Shown: positions 17,448 to 24,326 of the stretch, in pieces
How the letters are laid out: every line of letters begins with the position of its first letter
Position numbering within the stretch: the first letter of the stretch is position 1
Assembly (NCBI GenBank): GCA_013288555.1
Contig: JABDBQ010000008.1
Span: forward strand, 1 to 64,000
Direction of reading: 5' to 3'
From: Bacteroidota bacterium
GTDB lineage: Bacteria; Bacteroidota; Bacteroidia; CAILMK01
Length of the DNA stretch: 64,000 nt
Made by a program: the position numbers and the translations under genes
The notes under the pieces: generated by a model
Database searches by the model: none
What the model was told of the DNA's origin: nothing
What the model saw: the letters and a program-made list of their open reading frames with translations, nothing else

Positions 17448-18119
17448 CTAATTGAACTCGGCAACTTTATTATCTTCTACCTTAATAATCCTCGAAGGAA
17501 ATTTTTCAATAAGTCTGTAATCATGTGTTGCCATAATCACAGCAACTCCGTCTTTTTTAATATTATGCAACAGGTTAATAATTTCATCTGAAATATCAGG
17601 GTCCAGGTTACCCGTGGGCTCGTCAGCAATAATTACCAGCGGGTCATTGATTAAAGCCCTGGCAATAACCACCTTTTGCTGCTCGCCACCGGAAAGTTCA
17701 TGTGGCATTTTATAAGCTTTCCCCTCGAGGGAAACCATCTTAAGTACCTCTTCTATTCGCAGGTCTATTAACTGCTTGTTTTTCCAACCAGTCGCCTTCA
17801 TTACAAATAATAAATTGTCCTTTACACTGCGATCGGTGAGGAGTTGAAAATCCTGAAAAATAATTCCTAATTTTCTCCTCAGATATGGTGTTTTTCTTTG
17901 GGTAAGTTTTCGTAAATCAAAACCCGCAACCTTTATTTCTCCTTCATTTACAGGGATATCGCCATATAATGAACGCAGCAAAGTGGTCTTTCCACTTCCA
18001 GTTTTTCCGATGAGATAGACGAATTCGCCGGGAGAAATGCTTAAATTTATTTCTGAAAGCGTTAAACTTTTTCGGTGGTACAATTGTACATCTACCAAAT
18101 GAACAAGGAAATCATCCAT
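17448..18119 (-). CDS. ftsE: Cell-division ABC transporter ATPase FtsE
   Basis: 223 residues. Walker A is GKTGSGKTT, the Q-loop is [18 protein letters not shown], the signature is LSGGEQQKV, Walker B is [13 protein letters not shown] and the H-loop is MATHDY. The short length and the FQDFQLL...V.EN pattern fit FtsE rather than LolD. Its membrane partner FtsX lies far away in this window (51411-52262), so the usual ftsEX pair is split. FtsEX drives division-linked peptidoglycan hydrolase activity. It overlaps the upstream 75-residue gene by 8 bp. Confidence 0.88.
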   Translation of the reverse strand: MDDFLVHLVDVQLYHRKSLTLSEINLSISPGEFVYLIGKTGSGKTTLLRSLYGDIPVNEGEIKVAGFDLRKLTQRKTPYLRRKLGIIFQDFQLLTDRSVKDNLLFVMKATGWKNKQLIDLRIEEVLKMVSLEGKAYKMPHELSGGEQQKVVIARALINDPLVIIADEPTGNLDPDISDEIINLLHNIKKDGVAVIMATHDYRLIEKFPSRIIKVEDNKVAEFN

Positions 18120-18339
18120 TTATTTGTATTTTTTTCATCTTACCGAAGGGTAATTTGTCTATTATTTCTATAAACTGAAGCATATGGTTATCGAATCCAC
18201 ATTTGGAGAGCGCTTTTTCAGGTCTGTCAGCTCTAAAATAGGCCAAAAGCTTATAATTTTCGTCCCTAAGCTGTACGTAATCGGGGATCTTATTTTTGCC
18301 CTGAATCTTGATGAGAAATATAAAATTATTATGAACCAA
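18112..18339 (-). CDS. Small conserved-looking protein upstream of ftsE
   Basis: 75 residues (FLIKIQGKNKIPDYVQLRDE, then NYKLLAYFRADRPEKAL and FIEIIDKLPFGKMKKIQ). It is basic and alpha/beta, without a signal peptide or membrane segment. The 8-bp overlap with ftsE and the structured, non-repetitive sequence argue that it is real. I do not recognise a named family. Its co-transcription with ftsE makes a link to division possible but unproven. Confidence 0.6.
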   Translation of the reverse strand: MVHNNFIFLIKIQGKNKIPDYVQLRDENYKLLAYFRADRPEKALSKCGFDNHMLQFIEIIDKLPFGKMKKIQING

Positions 18340-18362
18340 TCGCTTGTTTATTAAATTTTATT

Positions 18363-18370
18363 TAGTTTTG
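18363..18370 (+). promoter_or_regulatory. -7 box for the OmpA-like/TPR lipoprotein
   Basis: TAGTTTTG with a TTG 16 bp upstream; the coding start is at 18437. The box lies downstream of the in-frame ATG at 18344, which argues against that earlier start. Confidence 0.45.
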
Positions 18371-18436
18371 CCAAAGAAAACAGGATCATGTACCAGAAAC
18401 AATTTACTTCAAAAGTATAAAAAAAACCAATATTTT

Positions 18437-20179
18437 ATGAATACTACAAAACAAAACCTTTCAAAAATCGCTCTATTGGGGTTGTTTGCGGGCATTTTTA
18501 TGACTGCGTGCAATAGTCCTAAGAAGATGTCTTCCGCCCTGGAGAAGGTAAAATTTAAAGCTGACCCTCAGGTTCTCGAGGTTAAAGGTGATAGCATTAC
18601 CGTTAAAATCACCGGTAAGTTCCCTGCAAAAACTTTTGCGAAGAACGCTTCAATCAAATTTCAACCCATTCTGCGATATGGAACACAGGAAAAACCGCTT
18701 CCACCAAAATATCTTGTTGGTGAAAAAGTAACCGGCGTTCCTGGTGCTACCAAGGTGAGCTATGAGAAAGGTGGTGGATTTACATACTATCAAAGGGTAG
18801 AATATACGCCTGAGATGAAAAAATCCATGTTGACTCTCGACTATACCGTTAAGTTCAGTTCTAAATATGAAGAATTGGATCAGTGCGTATCCGGAAGTAA
18901 AAAGGATTCGTTATTCGGAACCATTACAACCGCACTTTCTGTGAATCCAACGGATGATTTATACTATTATGATAATACCACACCACTTGGCGGTGCTCGC
19001 AGGGTGATATTCTACTATGTAATCAACGAAGGTTTCCTAAGGGATTCTGTTTTCAAAGGCCCTGCTGTACAAACACTGGAAACTTTAACGAATGATCCTA
19101 AATTTAAAATCAACAACATTACCCTTCATTCTTATGCGTCACCAGATGGCGAGTTGAAGAGGAACCTTGAACTTACCCACGAAAGGGCAGAAAGTGCATA
19201 CAAGGAAGTAAAAACGATTCTCGAAAAAGAACATGTAAATATTATTAAGGACGAAGACATCTTCAAAAAACCTGATGAAAACGGTGACGACTGGGCAGGT
19301 TTGAAAAGGATGATTTCTGCTTCGAACATGGCTGGAAAAGATGAAGTTATGGCTGTTATCAACAATAACATGAACTTTGATGAAAAGAATGCCGCTCTTA
19401 AAAAATTGGCTTCATGGAACGATCTTAAAGATAATTATCTTCCTAAACTGAGAAGAACTGAGGTTTATCTTGAAGGAACTTTCCCAAACAGGGATATTAC
19501 AGAAGTACGCTCTATTGCTGCCAATTCATTTGATGGTCTTACCAAAAAGGAAGTTATTTCATATGCAAACAACGCTACTGATAATGCTTCAAAAGAAAAG
19601 GCATATAAGTACCTTATGAATAAATACCCTGATGATTGGGCTGGAGAAAACAATTATGCTACCATTCTTTTAAAAGAAGGAAATTATAAGGATGCTGACA
19701 GTTTACTCGCTATGGCACATAAAACCTGGCCAAACAATGATACAATTGCAAGTAACCTTGGTGTTGCTGATCGTGAAATGCACAAATACGATGATGCAAA
19801 AGCATTATATGGTGAGGCTGCTGCTAAAAATATGAAAGAAGGCAACAACATGGGTATCCTTTATATCAAATACGGTGACTATGACAATGCCGTTGCCAGT
19901 TTTGATCCTAAACAATGCGATTATAACGTTGCATTGGCTTACACAATGAAAAACGATTATGACAATGCGCTTTCTAAAATAGATTGCATTTCTGATAAAA
20001 CTCCTGAAGTATATTATCTGAGAGCTATAGTGGCTGCACGTAAAGGTGATGTGGATCTGATGACCACAAGTCTTACCCTTGCTGTGAAAGGTGACGCATC
20101 TTACAGAGATCAGGCTAAATCAGATATCGAATTCAAAAAATACTGGACTAAAGTAGAATTCCAGAACGCTATTAAATAA
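18437..20179 (+). CDS. OmpA-like/TPR outer-membrane lipoprotein
   Basis: 580 residues from the ATG at 18437. A longer start at 18344 would put 31 unrelated residues before the signal. The lipobox is IFMTAC followed by NSPKK. After a beta-rich N-terminal domain (to about 200) comes an OmpA-like segment with YVINEGFLRDSVFKG, ITLHSYASPDGELKRNLELT and ERAESAYKEVKTIL, the signature of peptidoglycan-binding domains. TPR-like helices follow (for example WAGENNYATILLKEGNYKDA). It probably links outer membrane and cell wall. Followed by a strong terminator at 20200-20229. Exact family name not recalled. Confidence 0.72.
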   Translation: MNTTKQNLSKIALLGLFAGIFMTACNSPKKMSSALEKVKFKADPQVLEVKGDSITVKITGKFPAKTFAKNASIKFQPILRYGTQEKPLPPKYLVGEKVTGVPGATKVSYEKGGGFTYYQRVEYTPEMKKSMLTLDYTVKFSSKYEELDQCVSGSKKDSLFGTITTALSVNPTDDLYYYDNTTPLGGARRVIFYYVINEGFLRDSVFKGPAVQTLETLTNDPKFKINNITLHSYASPDGELKRNLELTHERAESAYKEVKTILEKEHVNIIKDEDIFKKPDENGDDWAGLKRMISASNMAGKDEVMAVINNNMNFDEKNAALKKLASWNDLKDNYLPKLRRTEVYLEGTFPNRDITEVRSIAANSFDGLTKKEVISYANNATDNASKEKAYKYLMNKYPDDWAGENNYATILLKEGNYKDADSLLAMAHKTWPNNDTIASNLGVADREMHKYDDAKALYGEAAAKNMKEGNNMGILYIKYGDYDNAVASFDPKQCDYNVALAYTMKNDYDNALSKIDCISDKTPEVYYLRAIVAARKGDVDLMTTSLTLAVKGDASYRDQAKSDIEFKKYWTKVEFQNAIK

Positions 20180-20199
20180 TTAGCTATAACAGATAAGTG

Positions 20200-20237
20200 A
20201 ACCCCGCAGGTATGTGTACCTGCGGGGTTTGTTTTAG
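20200..20237 (+). terminator. Rho-independent terminator
   Basis: Stem AACCCCGCAGGT / ACCTGCGGGGTT with a six-base loop, followed by TGTTTT. It lies 20 bp after the preceding stop. Confidence 0.85.
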
Positions 20238-20348
20238 ATATGGTTTCCAATATCCCTAGAAAAATTTCACATTTTAAACAAGTATTGATTTCAAGGGTTA
20301 TATTAATTCAACTTGTAAATTTTTAAACTTAAATATTAACAGATCACT

Positions 20349-21230
20349 ATGAGAAAGATGAGATTCGTTTATTTGCTTTTTGCATCGGCAATTGTTCTTG
20401 GAGCTTGTTCTAAGACCGACACCCCTCCGGGCGGAAGTCCAATTGCAGTAACACTTACACCTACTGCTGTTACAGCAAATGGTGGCGATAGTGTTGGCAT
20501 CGCCTGTACAATTACTGACCAGAACAATCTAAAAGACGTAGTTATTTCAGAATCACTTAATGGTGGTTCTTCAGCTCAGTTAGCGAGCTATTCATTATCA
20601 GGTAAATCTTATCAGTTCACTTATTATTATCATGTGCCAACCGGTATTACAGGTTCTATTGTGATAACTTTTACTGTGGATGATGCAAACAATACACAAA
20701 CTGCTACATCAACGATAACAATCGGTGCAGGCGCAAGCGATTTTAACAGCTATTCTGCAGTATTGTTGGGCAGTTATTCAGATCCAAATGCAGGAAGTTT
20801 TTATGCTTCTTCTAATAACGATGTATATACAGTAAGTACGGCAAATACAAACCAGGGGTTGATTGATATGGTATTCTACTTCGGCGCTACAAACCAGTAC
20901 ACACTTGCAGCACCAAGTGACGCAAGTTTTGGAACAAATTCAAATCAGATTTCTTCGTTAGGTATCCAGAACTGGACAACAAGGAATGCTACCAGTTTCA
21001 GATCAACAACGCTTTCAGATTTCAGTTCTATCACCAAAGCGGCTGATATTGCAACAGCTTATAATGCCGGTGGTACCGTTGATACAAAAGCAAACATGCT
21101 GGCACAAGGTAGTATCATTGCATTTCAGACAGCAGCAGGCAAATACGGCTTATGCAAAATTGTTGATGAAAGCAATGGAAATACTTCAGGGCAAGGCGAA
21201 ATGCATATTATGGTTGATGTGCAGAAATAA
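20349..21230 (+). CDS. Secreted lipoprotein, beta-rich, unknown (paralogue of the next)
   Basis: 293 residues. The signal segment is FVYLLFASAIVLGAC with lipidated Cys at residue 20. An Ig-like N-terminal part (PTAVTANGGDSVGIACTITD; TFTVDDANNTQTATSTITI) is followed by a domain with FNSYSAVLLGSYSDPNAGSF, WTTRNATSFRSTTLS and GSIIAFQTAAGKYGLCKIVD. The gene at 21428 shares the same order of motifs and is likely an old tandem duplicate. No sorting domain or catalytic site is visible. Surface role inferred. Confidence 0.72.
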   Translation: MRKMRFVYLLFASAIVLGACSKTDTPPGGSPIAVTLTPTAVTANGGDSVGIACTITDQNNLKDVVISESLNGGSSAQLASYSLSGKSYQFTYYYHVPTGITGSIVITFTVDDANNTQTATSTITIGAGASDFNSYSAVLLGSYSDPNAGSFYASSNNDVYTVSTANTNQGLIDMVFYFGATNQYTLAAPSDASFGTNSNQISSLGIQNWTTRNATSFRSTTLSDFSSITKAADIATAYNAGGTVDTKANMLAQGSIIAFQTAAGKYGLCKIVDESNGNTSGQGEMHIMVDVQK

Positions 21231-21249
21231 TTAATTATAAATGATATAC

Positions 21250-21284
21250 AAAAGCCCGCTTCCTTTTACAGGGGCGGGCTTTTT
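21250..21284 (+). terminator. Rho-independent terminator
   Basis: Stem AAAAGCCCGC / GCGGGCTTTT with a 14-base loop and T tract, just after the stop at 21230. Confidence 0.85.
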
Positions 21285-21341
21285 ATTTATAAATTGTTGG
21301 TATTTAGGAAATCATTCCATTTGAAAAATTCGAAGCTGCTT

Positions 21342-21372
21342 TTTGTTTTATGTCTGATATTGTATAAATTTG
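21342..21372 (+). promoter_or_regulatory. Bacteroidetes promoter for the 21428 lipoprotein
   Basis: TTTG (21342-21345), 19 bp, then TAAATTTG (21365-21372). Both boxes and the spacing match the Bacteroidetes sigma-A consensus. The ATG is 55 bp downstream. Confidence 0.65.
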
Positions 21373-21427
21373 TGTTTCTGGTTCGTTCCGTTTAAACTGT
21401 ATATTAAAATTTTAATTTTCAAATATC

Positions 21428-22405
21428 ATGAAGCTACACTTAAAGAAGTTTGCTTTTATTGCCCTGGCGGGCTCGTTGTTTTTTGCGTATTCATGCTCAA
21501 AACCAGGCTCAAGCAGCAATAACAATAATAACAACAACAATAACGTTCCTGGTGCGCCAAAGCTTACTATTGTATATCCAGGTGCGGATACCACTATAGG
21601 CGACAACCCTATTCCTGTCCTTACGATTACGATTAAAGCCGTTTCAGGTGACACATCCAAAATAGATTCTATAGTAGGAAATGACGCATTGGGACATAAA
21701 GCGAAATTTGTTGCAATCGGTTTGAAATCAGGTAACCATTCCAGGACAATTGATTCCACATTTTATGATTATTACACAGCACCGGCTACCTCTATAGGAA
21801 GTACTGTAACGCTTACCTATACGGTTTATGACAGCAAGGGCAGTAAAACGACGCAAACCAGGAAATTGAAAGTTACAAGCGTTCCAGTGTTTGCTTTGTA
21901 TACTGTAATATTGGGAGATCAAAATCAGAATGGCAACGGAGCCTTTTTGAATACAGGGGCCAACCCGAGAGCATTAGTTTACAGTACCGGACAGGTAAAT
22001 TCTGATACCACACTAAGGCGCCTTGTAGATATGTGTGTGGCCCAGACAAAAGGTATGACAGATATGTTGTTTTCTCCTGGTTATGTAAATACTTCCATCA
22101 ATGCAACTTTTGCGGATTCAAATATTTTCAACATCAATAGCGGATGGTTGGTTAGCCAACGCAGAACAACTATGTTTAAATTATTGCAGCCAAAATATAT
22201 TTGTAACTCCAATAATTATCCTGATTATGCTCACGTAGAAGCGGCTTATAAAGGTTCATCAGCAATACCCATGGCGCGTGTTCAATCTATTATGTCACCA
22301 AATGATAACTACGCATTTCTAACACAGGATGGGCGTTACGGGGCATTTACTGTTCTTGGAATTGGAGGCGGCATTAAAATGACTATGGCGATTGAGTCGA
22401 AATAG
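21428..22405 (+). CDS. Secreted lipoprotein with poly-Asn linker
   Basis: 325 residues. The signal ends in SLFFAYSC (Cys near residue 24). Directly after it comes SSS and a run of nine Asn encoded by AAC/AAT codons, a flexible tether and a slippage-prone tract. An Ig-like domain follows (LTIVYPGADTTIGDNPIPVL; VTLTYTVYDSKGSK), then a region parallel to the 20349 protein (VFALYTVILGDQNQNGNGAF; GRYGAFTVLGIGGGIKMTM). Function unknown. Own promoter and terminator. Confidence 0.7.
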   Translation: MKLHLKKFAFIALAGSLFFAYSCSKPGSSSNNNNNNNNNVPGAPKLTIVYPGADTTIGDNPIPVLTITIKAVSGDTSKIDSIVGNDALGHKAKFVAIGLKSGNHSRTIDSTFYDYYTAPATSIGSTVTLTYTVYDSKGSKTTQTRKLKVTSVPVFALYTVILGDQNQNGNGAFLNTGANPRALVYSTGQVNSDTTLRRLVDMCVAQTKGMTDMLFSPGYVNTSINATFADSNIFNINSGWLVSQRRTTMFKLLQPKYICNSNNYPDYAHVEAAYKGSSAIPMARVQSIMSPNDNYAFLTQDGRYGAFTVLGIGGGIKMTMAIESK

Positions 22406-22424
22406 ATAATTCTTTATAATAATA

Positions 22425-22471
22425 AAACTCAAAAGCCCCACAATATTATTATTGTTGGGGCTTTTGAGTTT
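22425..22471 (+). terminator. Long terminator hairpin
   Basis: AAACTCAAAAGCCCCACAA pairs with TTGTTGGGGCTTTTGAGTTT nearly perfectly around an AT-rich loop. Confidence 0.85.
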
Positions 22472-22553
22472 ATTTCCTTTACGTTTCGCTTTAACCCTTC
22501 TTCGTCCGCCGTAGCCTTTTGGCGAAGGTGGAACCCCTTATGGCTAATTTATA

Positions 22554-22561
22554 TATCTTTG
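22554..22561 (+). promoter_or_regulatory. -7 box immediately before a start codon
   Basis: TATCTTTG ends only 4 bp before the ATG at 22566. If it is used, transcription starts at or inside the start codon and the mRNA is leaderless. Confidence 0.5.
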
Positions 22562-22565
22562 CCTC

Positions 22566-23321
22566 ATGATTAATGGACAAAGAGTTGTGGTGGTTTTGCC
22601 CGCGTATAATGCGGAGCTCACGCTACCCATGACCTATCATGAAATCCCTTTTGACCTGGTAGATGATGTTATTCTGGTAGATGATGCCAGTAAAGACAAC
22701 ACTATTGAAGTAGGCAAGCAACTGGGGATCAAACATATCATTCGACACGAGAAAAATAAGGGCTATGGTGGAAACCAGAAAAGCTGTTATGACAAGGCTC
22801 TGGAAATTGGTGGGGATATAGTAGTTATGCTGCATCCGGATTATCAGTATACTCCAAAGCTATTGAGTGCCATGGTGCATATCCTGGCTAGTGGACTTTA
22901 CCCGGTAGTATTTGCATCCCGTATCCTGGGCAAAGGGGCCTTAAAAGGAGGAATGCCTTTTTATAAATATGTTGCAAATCGTTTTCTGACTTTAGCTCAA
23001 AATTTGCTAATGAACCAGAAACTTTCAGAATACCACACGGGTTATAGGGCCTATACCCGAACAGTGTTGGAAACCATTGACTATCATCTTGATTCTGATG
23101 ATTTTGTTTTTGATAATGAAATAAGTGCCCAGATATTTTATGCCGGTTTCGAAATAGCTGAAGTAACCTGTCCGACTAAATATTTTGAAGAGGCATCTTC
23201 CATTAATTTCAAAAGAAGTGTGAAATATGGGCTTGGTGTTCTGGCCACTTCATTCAAATACTTTTTGCAAAAAAAAGGACTGGGTCATTACAAGATCTTT
23301 TCGTTCACAAAAAAAAGATAA
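22566..23321 (+). CDS. GT2 polyprenyl-phosphate-sugar synthase-like glycosyltransferase
   Basis: 251 residues, GT-A fold. VVVLPAYNAELTL opens the nucleotide-binding half, VILVDDASKDNTIEVGKQLG holds the first acidic pair, NKGYGGNQKSCYDKAL and VVMLHPDYQY (in place of DxD) follow, and EYHTGYRAYTR with DDFVFDNEI is the acceptor part typical of dolichyl/polyprenyl-phosphate mannosyl- or glucosyltransferases. There are no C-terminal membrane spans. It likely makes a lipid-linked sugar; it could feed the TMTC-like protein at 228-2210, though they are not adjacent. Confidence 0.8.
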   Translation: MINGQRVVVVLPAYNAELTLPMTYHEIPFDLVDDVILVDDASKDNTIEVGKQLGIKHIIRHEKNKGYGGNQKSCYDKALEIGGDIVVMLHPDYQYTPKLLSAMVHILASGLYPVVFASRILGKGALKGGMPFYKYVANRFLTLAQNLLMNQKLSEYHTGYRAYTRTVLETIDYHLDSDDFVFDNEISAQIFYAGFEIAEVTCPTKYFEEASSINFKRSVKYGLGVLATSFKYFLQKKGLGHYKIFSFTKKR

Positions 23322-23354
23322 GCTCACCAGTTTTTTACGGCAAAGATTAAAAAG

Positions 23355-23472
23355 GCGTCGCAAAGAGTGCAAAGTCTATTCCCTGAAATGCTGAGGCTGA
23401 ATTATGATATTCGCTTCTTATTAATTCAAAATCTTCTTTGAAACTTTGCGATACCTTAGCGTCCTTTGCGGT
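23355..23472. repeat. Dispersed CTTTGCG repeat, inverted pair
   Basis: GCGTCGCAAAGAGTGCAAAG (23355-23374) faces AAACTTTGCGATACC and GCGTCCTTTGCGG (23441-23471). The same words occur at 32240-32278. Confidence 0.5.
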
Positions 23473-23493
23473 TTGCTCTTTAAATTAACAAAA

Positions 23494-23515
23494 AACCCCG
23501 GCCTAAACCGGGGTT
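23494..23515. terminator. Bidirectional terminator between gt2 and the ECF sigma gene
   Basis: AACCCCGG / CCGGGGTT around a six-base loop, with A tract on the left. The flanking genes converge on it. Confidence 0.75.
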
Positions 23516-23595
23516 CCCTTCAAAACCTTCCACTCTTTCCTCTAAAAAAACCAATCCTCTGGTATCCAAAATGGTACCTAAATCTTTGTTTAAAT

Positions 23596-24174
23596 TTATA
23601 ATGTTATCTGGTGTTTTAAAATCAGTTTCCGCATATTGGTCAATGCATATCTCATGCGGCCTAAGGCTGTATTAATGCTAACACCTGTCAGGTCTGCTAT
23701 TTCTTTAAAAGACAGATTGGCATAATGACGAAGAATTAAAACCTCTTTTTGCTCTTCAGGAAGTTGCTGAATAAGCTGGCGCACACGGTCGTGGCTTTGT
23801 TCGCGCATGATTTCATCTTCCCTGTTTTCATCAGCAATACTGATATAACTGAAAACGTCATTGCCTTCACTGTCAGAAATGGTAGGCAGCTTGTTGAGTT
23901 TGCGGAAATGATCGATAACAAGGTTTCTTGCGATCCTTATCACCCACTGCAGAAATTTTCCTTCTTCCTGGTAAGATCCTTTGCGCAAAGTATTTATAAC
24001 TTTTACAAAAGCATCCTGAAAAATATCTTCAGCTAAGGCACGGTCTTTGACTAAGAGATAAATGGAAGTAAAGATTTTGGATTTATGCCTGTTGATAAGC
24101 ATTTTCAGGCATGTCTCATTTCCATGCAGGTACTGAGCTATGAGTTCCTCATCACTGATAATCGGCTTGCGCAT
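23596..24174 (-). CDS. ECF RNA polymerase sigma factor
   Basis: 192 residues. Region 2 is ENLFINR-like: LKMLINRHKSKIFTSIYLLV, AEDIFQDAFVKVINTL, FLQWVIRIARNLVIDHFRK. Region 4 is QQLPEEQKEVLILRHY and SFKEIADLTGVSINTALGRM. The acidic linker (about 100-135) joins them. No anti-sigma gene is adjacent, so it is an orphan of the large Bacteroidetes ECF class. Targets unknown. Divergent from uvrA. Confidence 0.9.
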   Translation of the reverse strand: MRKPIISDEELIAQYLHGNETCLKMLINRHKSKIFTSIYLLVKDRALAEDIFQDAFVKVINTLRKGSYQEEGKFLQWVIRIARNLVIDHFRKLNKLPTISDSEGNDVFSYISIADENREDEIMREQSHDRVRQLIQQLPEEQKEVLILRHYANLSFKEIADLTGVSINTALGRMRYALTNMRKLILKHQITL

Positions 24175-24240
24175 AGGTTAAATTTTAAATTTAGTACGTA
24201 TGATGTAGAAATTCTAACCTATAGGCTTTGCTGTTTTATT

Positions 24241-24248
24241 TAACTTTG
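24241..24248 (+). promoter_or_regulatory. -7 box for uvrA
   Basis: TAACTTTG, 78 bp before the ATG at 24327. No consensus-spaced -33 box is seen. Confidence 0.4.
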
Positions 24249-24326
24249 TATTATTTTAGTGAAAGAAACTTCCGCTAAGATAAGTAATCATTTTTTGAAT
24301 TCCAAACATTTCGCTAATTATTTTTC

